Positions 49,300 to 57,870 of a DNA stretch of 64,000 bases are shown piece by piece. Source of the stretch: Labilithrix sp. (GTDB lineage Bacteria > Myxococcota_A > Polyangia > Polyangiales > Polyangiaceae); contig JAHBWD010000031.1 in assembly GCA_019637175.1 (NCBI GenBank), forward strand, positions 1 to 64,000, read 5' to 3'. Both the position numbers and the translations under genes were made by a program. The notes under the pieces were generated by a model. It was not told the origin of the DNA, did no database searches, and was given only the letters and a program-made list of their open reading frames with translations. How positions within the stretch are numbered: the first letter of the stretch is position 1; each line of letters opens with the position of its first letter.

Positions 49300-52200
49300 C
49301 TATGCCTTGTCGATCCGGAGCTTCAACGACTCGCCGTCGACGTCGACCTCGCGCGGCGCGCCGTTCGCGCCGCTCTCGCCGTAGAACACGGCGTTCGCGA
49401 GGCATTCGCTCTTGATGGTGCTCTCGTGCGCTCGGGCGATCCGCTCGGCACGTTCGCTGCCGGCGAGCCTCACCTCGATCCGATCGGTGAAGTCGAGCGC
49501 CATCTCCTTCCGCGCGGTCTGGATGCGGTTCAAGAGCTCGCGCAGATAGCCGAGATCGCGCAGCGCGTCGTCGAGGCGTGTATCGAGCACCACGACGCCG
49601 ATGCGCTCACCTGCCGCTGCAAAACCTTCCTTGGCGTCGAACGTGACCTCGAGATCGGCTTGCTCGATCTCGACGCCGAAGGTCGTGGCCTTGCCTTCGG
49701 CGAGCACCTTCGTGACGAGGGCTTGCGCTTCGGCGGGCGACATCGTCGCCATCGCTTTTTTCAGATCCTGCGCCTGCTTGCCCATCCCCTTCTGGCCGAG
49801 CGTCCGGAAGTTCGGCTTCACGCGGTACGTCACGTACTTCTCCGCGCCCTCGGTCACGAGCTCGACGCGCAACACGTTGAGCTCGTCTTTCATCATGTCG
49901 ACGTACGGCGCCAGACGATCCGCGAGCTCTCGATCCGCGAGGACCACGTTGGCGACCGACAGCGGCTGCCGCACCTTCAGCTTCGCCTGCGTGCGCACCT
50001 GGAGCCCGAGGCTGACCAGATCGCGCACCGCCTTGATCGTGTGGGAGAGGCCCTCGTCGATGAGCGACGTATCCGGGGTCGGGAAGGAGGAGAGGTGGAC
50101 GCTCTCCTTCTTGGTGAGGTTCCGGTAGATCGCTTCCGACTGGTAGGGGGTGAACGGCGCCATCACGCCCGCGAGCGTGACGAGCGCGTGGTGGAGCGTG
50201 TCGTAGGCGGCGCGCTTGTCGTCGTCGAGGCCGCCTTCCGCCGATCGCCAGAAGCGATCGCGCGATCGCCTCACGTACCAGTTCGAGAGCGCGTCGACGA
50301 ACGCGCTGATCTTCCCGGTCGCGTCGTAGACGTCGTACGCGTCGAGATCGGCGGTCACCCCTTGCGCGAGGAGGTTCAGCTCGCTCAGGATCCAGCGATC
50401 GATCTCCGGCCGCTTCTTCGGATCGGTCTTCGGTGACGACGGATCGTAGCCGTCGATGTTGGCGTAGATGGTGAAGAACGAATAGACGTTCCGGAGCTTC
50501 ACCAGCGTCTCCTTCTGGAGATCGCGCACGTTCGAAAGCGAGTGGCGCGTGTTCGACCACGGCGGCGAGCCCGCGTAGAAGAACCACCGGAACGCGTCGG
50601 CGCCGGGCGCCGGAGTCGACGGATCCTGAACGGTGACGCGCTCGGCGGCGGGGAGCTTCGGCACTTCGACCGGCGCGACGTCCTTCTTCGGCGTCGGCGT
50701 CGCGCCGACGGCCGCGCGATCGCCCTCGTGGAGGACGACGACGCGGCGCTTCAGCTTCTTGTGCGGCTCGATCGCGAGCTCCTTCGCCTTCTCCTTCGCG
50801 CCGGGCACGAACACCTTGACCTTCGCGCCCTCGGCGAGGTCGAGCCCCTCCATGTCTTCGCGCGCGACGAGCGCGACGCCCGGCTTGGCCTGCACGCCGG
50901 CGACGTCGCCGTCGGCGAGGACGCCGAAGTCCATCTGCACCGACTCGAGGATGACGTCGGGCGGCGTGTAGTTGCCCTTCGACTTCGACTCCTTCTTGCC
51001 TTCCTTGTCGCCGACGTGACCGAGCACGATGCACGTGCGGTAAGGGTGCGGCAGCCCGTTCGACGACAGGCCGTACTTCTTCTGCGTCGCCTCGTCGAAG
51101 AGGAGCGTCGAGATCATGAGCAGGCCGTAGAACCAGCCGCGCGTCTGATCGATCGCCTCGCTGATGAAGTCCGCGGGGAAGCTCTTTCGAAGCTGCTCGA
51201 CGCTCCCCGGCTGATGGGGAAAGCCCCACTGCGCGAAGGGCATGCTGCCCGCGTCGTACCAGCAGTCGATGACCTCGGGCACGCGGCGGTACGTCCCGGG
51301 CTCGCCGGGGTTCTGCCAGGTGACCTGATCGATCCACGGCTTGTGGATGACGAGGTGCTCGCTCAGCGACGGATCGGCCTTCTGCGCCTCGTGGAAGTGA
51401 TCGAACGCCTTCGGGTTCTTGGCGAGGATCTCCGCCATCGACGCGGGCGACTCCATCTTCCCGGTCTCGTCGTTGACCCAGATGTTGAGCGGCGTGCCCC
51501 AGTAGCGCTCGCGCGAGAGCGCCCAGTCGACGTTGTTCGCGAGGAAGTCGCCCATGCGGCCTTCCTTGATGTGGTCGGGGAGCCAGTGGACGGCGCGGTT
51601 GTTGGCGATCGCCTCGTCGATGACGCTCGTCGTCTTGATGTACCAGGCGGGGCGCGCGAGCTGGATCAACGGATCGCTGTCGGCGCGCCAGCAGAACGGA
51701 TACGGGTGGCGGTACGTCTCGGCGAAGACGAGGAGGTTCTTCTCCTTCAGATCCTCGATGAGCTCCTTGTCGGCGTCCTTGACCCAGCGCCCGGCGTACT
51801 TGCCCATCTCGGGGATGAACGTGCCGTCGGCCTTCACCGCGCAGAAGATCGGCGCCTCGCCGCCGAAGAGCTTGCGGTGCGCGAGGTTGTCGTCTTCGCC
51901 GAAGGCCGGCGCGATGTGGACGATGCCGGTGCCGGCGTCGAGCGTGACGAAGTCGGCGGCGATGACCTTCCACGCCGTCTCCGGCGCATCCTTCGCGAAC
52001 AGATCGAACGGCGGCGCGTACTTCTTTCCGACGAGCTCGCTCGCGGGGATCGTCTTCTCGACGGTGAGCGTCGTGCCGAGCTTCTTCGCGATCCCTTCGA
52101 CGAGATCCTTGGCGACGACGAGCTTCCGCGCGAGCGCCTGCTTCGCCCAGCCCGCCTTGACCTTGTCGGGATCGCCCTTCACGAGGGCGTATTCGAACTT

Positions 52201-52926
52201 GGGGTTGACCGCCGCGTACATGTTGGACGGAAGCGTCCACGGCGTCGTCGTCCAGACCGCGAGCGCCGTCTGCGCGTCGAGCGGAAACGCGACGAAGACG
52301 CTGGGGTCGTCGACGTCTTTGTAGCCGAGGCCGACCTCGGCGGACGAGAGCGCGGTGCCGCCCTGCGCCCACCACCAGACGACCTTGTGGCCCTGGTAGA
52401 GGAGGCCCTTCTTGAAGAGCTCGGAGAGGCCCCACCAGACGCTCTCGACGTAGCTCTTGTGGAAGGTGACGTACGCGCTCTTCAGATCGACCCAGAACGC
52501 GATGCGGTCGGTGAGGTGCTCCCACTCCGTCGTGTAGCGGAAGACCGACTCGATGCACTTTCGCACGAAGGGCTCGACGCCGTACGCGTCGATGGCCGCC
52601 TTGCCGTGCATGCGGAGCTCTTTCTCGACCTCGACCTCGACGGGCAGGCCGTGCGTGTCCCAGCCGGCCTTCCGCGCGACGTGAAAGCCTCGCATCGTTT
52701 TGTAGCGAGGGAAGATGTCTTTCATCGTGCGCGTGAGCACGTGCCCGTTGTGCGGCAGGCCGTTGGCCGTCGGCGGACCTTCGTAGAACACGAACGGCTG
52801 ACCTCCCGCGGTCTGTGCGAGCGACTTCTCGAAGATGCGGTGCTCCTTCCAGAACGCGAGGATGTCGCGCTCGTCGCGGGGGAAGTCGAGCTCCGTGGGC
52901 ACCTTGTCGAAGTGGGAGGAGGCCAT
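49300..52926 (-). CDS. ileS: Isoleucyl-tRNA synthetase with an insertion after the KMSKS-type loop
   Basis: 1208 residues. Class I signature HNGH at 59-62 and the KMSKS-equivalent SKSKGN at 647-652 are present, as are the editing (CP1) domain and the anticodon-binding C-terminal region with a DUF5915-like end. The length and text (FPRDERDILAFWKEHRIF) match the eukaryote-like type 2 enzymes (IleS2), which are typically insensitive to mupirocin. In ordinary enzymes the ADALRWYF block follows the KMSKS loop by about 15-20 residues; here ADAFRWFF starts at 776, so about 110 extra residues lie between, including a Pro/Lys-rich stretch. No ribosome site is seen before the ATG. Confidence 0.95.
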   Translation of the reverse strand: MASSHFDKVPTELDFPRDERDILAFWKEHRIFEKSLAQTAGGQPFVFYEGPPTANGLPHNGHVLTRTMKDIFPRYKTMRGFHVARKAGWDTHGLPVEVEVEKELRMHGKAAIDAYGVEPFVRKCIESVFRYTTEWEHLTDRIAFWVDLKSAYVTFHKSYVESVWWGLSELFKKGLLYQGHKVVWWWAQGGTALSSAEVGLGYKDVDDPSVFVAFPLDAQTALAVWTTTPWTLPSNMYAAVNPKFEYALVKGDPDKVKAGWAKQALARKLVVAKDLVEGIAKKLGTTLTVEKTIPASELVGKKYAPPFDLFAKDAPETAWKVIAADFVTLDAGTGIVHIAPAFGEDDNLAHRKLFGGEAPIFCAVKADGTFIPEMGKYAGRWVKDADKELIEDLKEKNLLVFAETYRHPYPFCWRADSDPLIQLARPAWYIKTTSVIDEAIANNRAVHWLPDHIKEGRMGDFLANNVDWALSRERYWGTPLNIWVNDETGKMESPASMAEILAKNPKAFDHFHEAQKADPSLSEHLVIHKPWIDQVTWQNPGEPGTYRRVPEVIDCWYDAGSMPFAQWGFPHQPGSVEQLRKSFPADFISEAIDQTRGWFYGLLMISTLLFDEATQKKYGLSSNGLPHPYRTCIVLGHVGDKEGKKESKSKGNYTPPDVILESVQMDFGVLADGDVAGVQAKPGVALVAREDMEGLDLAEGAKVKVFVPGAKEKAKELAIEPHKKLKRRVVVLHEGDRAAVGATPTPKKDVAPVEVPKLPAAERVTVQDPSTPAPGADAFRWFFYAGSPPWSNTRHSLSNVRDLQKETLVKLRNVYSFFTIYANIDGYDPSSPKTDPKKRPEIDRWILSELNLLAQGVTADLDAYDVYDATGKISAFVDALSNWYVRRSRDRFWRSAEGGLDDDKRAAYDTLHHALVTLAGVMAPFTPYQSEAIYRNLTKKESVHLSSFPTPDTSLIDEGLSHTIKAVRDLVSLGLQVRTQAKLKVRQPLSVANVVLADRELADRLAPYVDMMKDELNVLRVELVTEGAEKYVTYRVKPNFRTLGQKGMGKQAQDLKKAMATMSPAEAQALVTKVLAEGKATTFGVEIEQADLEVTFDAKEGFAAAGERIGVVVLDTRLDDALRDLGYLRELLNRIQTARKEMALDFTDRIEVRLAGSERAERIARAHESTIKSECLANAVFYGESGANGAPREVDVDGESLKLRIDKA

Positions 52927-53485
52927 GTGGACCGGCTTTTTATCAGGGGATCGGCGCTTCTGGTACCTTTCGGTCCGGAGCGCTGGAGCCGTTCAAGGAT
53001 GGCCACGCGATCGAGAGCTCGCCAGGTGTTGGCGCCGCTCTGGCGGCGAGCGTGGTCGCGGCGTTCGGCGCTCCGGCGCGGGCAGAGGTGCTCCGCCGGC
53101 GATTCGACCGGCCGAGCGCGGCAGTCGGTCCTTCGCCACCGACTCGCTCGAGCTCGACCCGGCGACCGCGAGCGCACGCGCTCGTCGCACGTCTCGTGAC
53201 GACGCACGCCCAGCGGCTTCGATCGTTCCGCCGGCCGCGCCTCGGTCAAAACATGTAGAATACATGTTTCGCCGCGACGAGGTCGGGCGCTTCGGCCGGA
53301 GGCGCGCGCCCATGAGCGCGGCTCCCCGCCGCCGCTGACGCCCACCGACCGACGGACCGCAGGGGGGGTGCGGTGGATCGGAGAGGCCTCAGGTGCTTCC
53401 GGCGGACCGCAGGTGGAAGCCCAAAAACACCGACAAAAGGCGTGTGGGATATGTGGTATGGAGCGTGCTGGCCGGGGTTTGGGCC
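52927..53485. other. Gene-free divergent region upstream of ileS
   Basis: 559 bases without a convincing gene on either strand; the open frames present lack the codon bias of the neighbours. A TGATAA lies at 52940-52945 on the minus strand, near the ileS start. The striking element is a 21-base palindrome at 53249-53269. CGGACCGCAGG occurs twice, at 53353-53363 and 53403-53413. I did not find a T-box leader motif upstream of ileS. Confidence 0.6.
53249..53269. promoter_or_regulatory. Perfect 21-base palindrome (putative operator)
   Basis: AAACATGTA (53249-53257) and TACATGTTT (53261-53269) are exact inverted repeats around a GAA spacer, in an AT-rich island of an otherwise very GC-rich region. 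Each half holds ACATGT. No regulator gene is adjacent, so the binding protein is unknown; it lies 236 bases before the membrane protein start at 53486 and 323 bases from ileS. Confidence 0.5.
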
Positions 53486-54055
53486 ATGTCGTTCGAGCTG
53501 CCGCGCCGCCCCGTCTCTCTCCGTTTCACGGGAGAGGTCAAGTCGCTGGGCAAGGAGCGCCCGAAGTCACCGCCGCCGCTGCCCGGGCGAAGCGTCCCCG
53601 CGTCGCCGGCGCCGCCGCCTCCGGTCGACGTGTACATCCAGGAAGCGCCGACGCCGTACGTCGGATCGCGCCCGAGCGAGCGCGCCGAGCGGGTCGCCGC
53701 TTCCGCGATCCCGGTCGAGGACGGCGCGGTGACGCCCGTCGCGACGCGCCCTCGGCTCGCCTCGTTCGACGACGACGTGCAGACGCTCGCGTTCGATCGC
53801 GACGACGTCGGCCTCGGTCCGCCGAAGTCGCGCGGCCCGGGGCCGAACCTCCCCGTCCCCGGCTTTCGCTCCGCCGATCAGGTCGCCCGCAACGAGCCGA
53901 CGGTCGTCGTCCGCGCGCAGCCGGAGAGAACCGCGAGCCTCACGTTCGTCGGGTGGCTCTGCGTCGCGTTCATCGCGGCCACGCTGAGCTATCACTTCGC
54001 GCCGGAGGCCAGGTCCGGGATCGAAGAGGCCGTCCGCGTCCTCGCGGGGCGTTAG
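53486..54055 (+). CDS. Hypothetical tail-anchored membrane protein
   Basis: 189 residues from the ATG at 53486; an upstream in-frame ATG at 53393 would add 31 residues without typical codon bias. The first 150 residues are Pro/Arg/Val-rich and probably disordered (SPPPLPGRSVPASPAPPPP). The C-terminus holds one transmembrane helix (LTFVGWLCVAFIAATLSYHF) and a short amphipathic tail. The N-terminal domain should face the cytoplasm. No family recognised. A strong hairpin directly overlaps its stop. Confidence 0.6.
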   Translation: MSFELPRRPVSLRFTGEVKSLGKERPKSPPPLPGRSVPASPAPPPPVDVYIQEAPTPYVGSRPSERAERVAASAIPVEDGAVTPVATRPRLASFDDDVQTLAFDRDDVGLGPPKSRGPGPNLPVPGFRSADQVARNEPTVVVRAQPERTASLTFVGWLCVAFIAATLSYHFAPEARSGIEEAVRVLAGR

Positions 54056-54076
54056 CCGCGCCGTCTTCGGCGCGGC
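54055..54076. terminator. Strong hairpin between convergent genes
   Basis: GCCGCGCCG (54055-54063) and CGGCGCGGC (54068-54076) form a perfect nine-pair G/C stem with a TCTT loop, beginning at the last base of the stop codon at 54053-54055 and facing the end of the acyl carrier protein gene at 54090. Likely a bidirectional terminator, although a T-run is lacking. Confidence 0.5.
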
Positions 54077-54089
54077 GACGACGAGGCCC

Positions 54090-54332
54090 TCAGGCCACCG
54101 CGGCGACGGCGAGCTTCTTCTGCACCAGCGCCATCGAGGCGTTGAGCGTGGTCACCTCGACCAGCTCGCTGTCTTCGATCTTCACCTGGTACTTCTTCTC
54201 GATCGCCGCCACGATCTCGACGCCCATCATCGAATCGATGCCGAGATCCTTGAAGGCGACGTCGTCCGGGATCTCGTCTTTCTCGGCGATCTCGGCGATG
54301 AGCGCTCTCAGCTCTTCCTTCATGTTCGACAT
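54090..54332 (-). CDS. Acyl carrier protein (first of three)
   Basis: 80 residues. A phosphopantetheine-binding carrier protein with the attachment Ser34 in GIDSMMGVEI, a short acidic helix II and the typical four-helix pattern (MKEELRALIAEIAEKDEIP). It is last in a minus-strand set with a second acyl carrier gene (28 bases away) and the fatty acyl-AMP ligase, so it probably accepts an acyl group from that ligase or serves the ketosynthase pair encoded divergently. FabD/AcpP of primary metabolism is unlikely given the context. Confidence 0.9.
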   Translation of the reverse strand: MSNMKEELRALIAEIAEKDEIPDDVAFKDLGIDSMMGVEIVAAIEKKYQVKIEDSELVEVTTLNASMALVQKKLAVAAVA

Positions 54333-54359
54333 GGCTACCTTCCCAACTCTCCGAAGTCT

Positions 54360-54602
54360 CTAGACGACAATTCGCGATTCGACCGCGTTGAGCAAGTCTT
54401 TGACGGTCTCGACCCCGGCGAGGGCTTCGTCGGGGATCTGGACCTTCAGCTCACGCTCGAGCGATCCGATGATCTCGAGCATGCCGAGCGAGTCGATCCC
54501 GAGCTCGCTGATCTTGGCCGTCTCGGCGACGGAGTTGAAGTCTTTCTCCGCCACCTCGGTCGCCGTGCGCTGGAACACCGCGAGAAGCTGTGCACGTTCC
54601 AT
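54360..54602 (-). CDS. Acyl carrier protein (second of three)
   Basis: 80 residues from the ATG at 54602, preferred because GAGG lies upstream; an ATG at 54632 would add ten residues. Ser38 in GIDSLGMLEI is the phosphopantetheine site. The sequence differs clearly from the neighbouring carrier protein (helix III and IV, VQIPDEALAGVETVKDLLNAVE), so the two are likely dedicated to different partners rather than a recent duplication. Positioned directly downstream of the acyl-AMP ligase gene. Confidence 0.9.
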   Translation of the reverse strand: MERAQLLAVFQRTATEVAEKDFNSVAETAKISELGIDSLGMLEIIGSLERELKVQIPDEALAGVETVKDLLNAVESRIVV

Positions 54603-54656
54603 CTCGGATCCTCGAACCCTCTGCGCTTGCATCGACTCGTGCTTCTGCGAAGCGCG

Positions 54657-56396
54657 TTACGCGCTCGCCCCTGCGTCGCCGCCTTGTTCGTCACGCCCCT
54701 GCACGGCCCGTGCGCGGGCGAGCGCGCCGTCGAGGTACATCTGCTTCGTCTTCCGCCGCTGGGGCTTGCCGCTCGACGTGCGGGGCAACGTTCCCTGCGG
54801 GACGACCACGACGTCGGCGGGCGTGAGCGCGAAGTCGGCGACGACCGCCTGGGCGATCACGCTCTTCAGCGCCTCGGCCTCGGAGGCGAACGCCTCGGCG
54901 GCGACGACGAGCTGCTCTTCGCCCTCGACGTCGATCCCGAACGCGACGACGTTGCCGCGGCGGACGCCCGGCAGCTCGCTCACGACCCACTCGATGTCGT
55001 TCGGGTAGAAGTTGCGCCCGCGGACGATGATCATGTCCTTGAGGCGGCCGCAGATGAACACGGAGCCCTCGACCATGTAGCCGAGGTCGCCGGTGTAGAG
55101 CCACGTGTGGCCGCCCGGCCCCGGCTTGAACGACTCGTTCGTGAGCTCGGGCTCCATGTAGTAGCCGCTCGAGATGCTCGGCCCGCGCGTGATGATCTGA
55201 CCGACCTGACGATCGCCGAGCACGTTGCCCTGCTCGTCGACGATCGCGATCTCGTGGCCGGGGAACGGGCGGCCGCAGTTGACGAGCTCCTGCGAGCCCT
55301 CGGCGCCGGCCGCCGCTTCGGTGGCCTTGCCCTGCTCGAGGCCCTTCTTGTCGACCGTGTCGGACACGACGCCGGTGCCGCCCGGCACGAAGGTGATCGC
55401 GAGCGTCGCCTCGGCCATGCCGTACGAAGGGAGGAAGCACTTCGGCGGGAACTTCGCGGGCGCGAGCTTCTGCGCGAACTCGCGGAGCGTCTTCGCGTGG
55501 ATCGGCTCGGCGCCGCAGCCCGCGTGACGGATGCAGGAGAGATCGAGCTCGGCGACGTCTTTGTCTTTGAGGCGCTTGTTGACGAGCGCGTACGCGAAGT
55601 TCGGCGCGTACGCGATCGTTCCGCGGTGCTGATGGATCTTCTGGAGCCAGATGCTCGGGTTGCGGATGAAGCTCGCCGTCGGGATGAACACCGAGTTGAT
55701 GTTCCCGAAGATCGTGCCGATGCCGTAGCCGATGAGGCCCATGTCGTGGAACAGCGGAAGCCACGTGACCCCGACGTCCTCGTTGCTGCAGTCGAGGCCG
55801 TGGATCATGAAGCACTCGGAGTTCCACGCCAGGTTCCGGTTCGTCACCGTCACGCCCTTGGGGCGCGAGGTCGATCCGGACGTGAACTGGAGGAACGCGA
55901 GATCGTCGGGCTCGACGTCGACGTCGACGGTGCCGTGGTCGACGCTCGTGAGCGCCTCGACCGTCACGATGTCGCGCAGCGTCTCGACGCGCGGCTTGAC
56001 CGGATCGACGAACTGCTTGGTCGCCTCCGTCGTCAAGAGGAGCGACGCGCCCGCGGCCTTCGTGATGTGCGTGACCGTGTCGTGATACGTCGCGACGTTC
56101 TTGAACGAGAGCGCCGGGTACATCGGCACCGGCACGATGCCGCCCATGATCGAGCCGAGGAACGAGAGGATGAACTGCTCGGGATCGGGGATGAGCAGGC
56201 CGACGCGATCGCCCTTCTTCAAGCCTTGCGCGTAGAGCTGGCCGGCGCGGCGCTCGACGACCTCGCAAAGCTCGGAGAACGGATAGAACCGCTCCGTGCC
56301 GTCGGCGTGCACGAACGTGAACCCGCGCTTGGTGTCCCCGGAGAGGAGCCGGATGGCGAGGGGGAACGTGGGCGCTACGTACTTCGGATCCTTCAT
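54657..56396 (-). CDS. Fatty acyl-AMP ligase (FAAL)
   Basis: 579 residues from the ATG at 56396. An adenylate-forming enzyme with the core motif FTSGSTSRPKG at 171-181, WLPLFHDMGLIG, YGMAEATL, the ATP motif YTGDLGYM, GRLKDMIIVRGRNFYPNDIE and C-terminal Lys in TSSGKPQRRKTK. The extra segment between AEATLAITFVP and LVNCGRPFPGHE is the insertion that distinguishes FAAL from acyl-CoA ligases: it favours transfer of the acyl-adenylate to a carrier protein instead of CoA. The two acyl carrier genes just downstream are the likely acceptors. Divergent from the ketosynthase genes across a repeat-rich 213-base region. Confidence 0.92.
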   Translation of the reverse strand: MKDPKYVAPTFPLAIRLLSGDTKRGFTFVHADGTERFYPFSELCEVVERRAGQLYAQGLKKGDRVGLLIPDPEQFILSFLGSIMGGIVPVPMYPALSFKNVATYHDTVTHITKAAGASLLLTTEATKQFVDPVKPRVETLRDIVTVEALTSVDHGTVDVDVEPDDLAFLQFTSGSTSRPKGVTVTNRNLAWNSECFMIHGLDCSNEDVGVTWLPLFHDMGLIGYGIGTIFGNINSVFIPTASFIRNPSIWLQKIHQHRGTIAYAPNFAYALVNKRLKDKDVAELDLSCIRHAGCGAEPIHAKTLREFAQKLAPAKFPPKCFLPSYGMAEATLAITFVPGGTGVVSDTVDKKGLEQGKATEAAAGAEGSQELVNCGRPFPGHEIAIVDEQGNVLGDRQVGQIITRGPSISSGYYMEPELTNESFKPGPGGHTWLYTGDLGYMVEGSVFICGRLKDMIIVRGRNFYPNDIEWVVSELPGVRRGNVVAFGIDVEGEEQLVVAAEAFASEAEALKSVIAQAVVADFALTPADVVVVPQGTLPRTSSGKPQRRKTKQMYLDGALARARAVQGRDEQGGDAGASA

Positions 56397-56418
56397 GGCG
56401 CGGCGGCGGGTAGTTACT

Positions 56419-56509
56419 GCGTCAACGCTCCTCGCGCAAGGCGTCAACTGCACTCACGTCTAGGTGACGCGCATGCGTAAACGGGCGCGCACGCGTACCT
56501 GGTTACGCA
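56419..56509. promoter_or_regulatory. Repeats in the FAAL/ketosynthase divergent promoter region
   Basis: GCGTCAAC occurs at 56419-56426 and 56441-56448, exactly 22 bases apart; on the minus strand each reads GTTGACGC and so contains TTGACG, a -35-like hexamer directed at the FAAL gene. TGCGTAA (56474-56480) and TTACGCA (56503-56509) form a seven-base inverted repeat with a 22-base gap. Two-turn spacing suggests paired protein binding. The regulator is not in the window. Confidence 0.4.
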
Positions 56510-56609
56510 CGGGCCAAGTGGTTCAACCATGCGATGAATCAGGCGAATTTCGACTCGCGAACGACGTCGTGACGTTGCTCGGCCGGGATGACGCGGCTAT
56601 AAGCGGCGC

Positions 56610-57869
56610 GTGCGGGTCTTCATCACCGGCGTCGGCGTCGTGAGCTCCATCGGGCTCGGCAAAGACGCGTTCTTCGACGCGCTCTCCGCCGGGCGGAGCG
56701 GGATCTCCCCGGTCGAGGCCTTCGACGTGACGAACCTCAGTCGGCAGTTCGCCGGCGAGGTGAAGGGGTTCCGCCCCAAGGATCACCTGACGGCCCTCGA
56801 GGCCCGCCGGATGGGCCGCTGCTCGCAGATGGCCCTCGCCGCCGCGCGCATGGCGATCGTCGACGCGGGGCTCGATCCCGCCGCCCTCAAGGGCCCGCGC
56901 GCCTCGGTCGTGCTCGGCACGACGATGGGCGAAGCCGACGTGCTCGGCGCCATCGACAGCCAGTGGTTCCACAAGGGCGTCGCCGGCGTGCGCCGCGCGT
57001 GGCTGCCGAAGTACGGCTCGACGCTCCTGCCCATCCACGTCGCGCGCGCCATCGGATCCGAAGGGCGCGTCCTCACGCTGCCGGCCGCGTGCGCCGCGGG
57101 CAACTACGCGATCGGCTTCGCCGCCGACCTCATCCGCGCGGGCAAGGCCGACGTGATCGTCACCGGCGCCGCCGAGCTTCTGCAAGAGCTTCAATACAGC
57201 GGCTTCGTGCGCCTCGCCGCGATGGCGCCGGCCAAGTGTCAGCCGTTCGATCTCAATCGCCAGGGCCTCATCCTCGGCGAGGGCGCGGGCATCCTCGTCC
57301 TCGAGAGCGAGGCCCACGCCGTGCGCCGCGGCGCGAAGAGCCTGCTCGCCGAGATCGGCGGCCACGGCATGACGTGCGACGCCTATCACATCACGCGCCC
57401 GCACCCCGACGCCGCGGGCAGCATCGGCGCGATGCGCCAGGCGATCGAGCGCTCCGGCATCTCGCCCGACGCGATCGACTTCGTCAACGCGCACGGCACC
57501 GGCACGCGTCACAACGACGTCGCCGAAGCGAAGGTCATGCGTGAGGTCTTCGGCGATCGCAAGGTCCCGATCTCGAGCATGAAGAGCATGCTCGGCCACT
57601 GCATGGGGGCGGCGAGCGCGCTCGAGGCCATCGGCTGCATCATGACGCTCGAGAAGGGCGTCTACCCGCCGACCATCGGCTACGAGACGCCCGATCCCGA
57701 GTGCGACGTCGACGTCGTCGCGAACGTCGCGCGCGACGGCGCGCACGACATCGTGCTCAACAACTCGCTCGCCTTCGGCGGCTACAACTCGGTGACGTGC
57801 CTCGCGAAGCCCTACAAGCTGCCCGAGCACGAGTTCGGCCGGGCGGGCCGCGCGGCCGCCGGCGCTTGA
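56610..57869 (+). CDS. Beta-ketoacyl-ACP synthase (ketosynthase, FabF-like)
   Basis: 419 residues from a GTG at 56610. A complete KAS II-type thiolase-fold enzyme: active-site Cys161 in PAACAAGNYAIG, His295 in VNAHGTGTRHND, Lys325 and His330 in KSMLGHCMGAASA, and a glycine-rich C-terminus NNSLAFGGYNS. It should condense an acyl-Cys intermediate with malonyl-ACP. The nucleophile region (AACAAG) departs from the DTACSSS of polyketide and FabF enzymes. The partner gene starts two bases after the stop; the two probably work as a heterodimer. Confidence 0.92.
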   Translation: MRVFITGVGVVSSIGLGKDAFFDALSAGRSGISPVEAFDVTNLSRQFAGEVKGFRPKDHLTALEARRMGRCSQMALAAARMAIVDAGLDPAALKGPRASVVLGTTMGEADVLGAIDSQWFHKGVAGVRRAWLPKYGSTLLPIHVARAIGSEGRVLTLPAACAAGNYAIGFAADLIRAGKADVIVTGAAELLQELQYSGFVRLAAMAPAKCQPFDLNRQGLILGEGAGILVLESEAHAVRRGAKSLLAEIGGHGMTCDAYHITRPHPDAAGSIGAMRQAIERSGISPDAIDFVNAHGTGTRHNDVAEAKVMREVFGDRKVPISSMKSMLGHCMGAASALEAIGCIMTLEKGVYPPTIGYETPDPECDVDVVANVARDGAHDIVLNNSLAFGGYNSVTCLAKPYKLPEHEFGRAGRAAAGA

Positions 57870-57870
57870 G

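Noticed and set aside
50542..53199. An 885-codon plus-strand frame opposite ileS.
   Set aside because: ileS is unambiguous on the minus strand, and the frame lacks any domain pattern.
52927..53250. Possible T-box leader for ileS.
   Set aside because: No T-box antiterminator sequence or specifier arrangement was recognised on the minus strand.
53353..53413. CGGACCGCAGG direct repeats.
   Set aside because: Two short GC-rich copies 50 bases apart are expected by chance at this composition.
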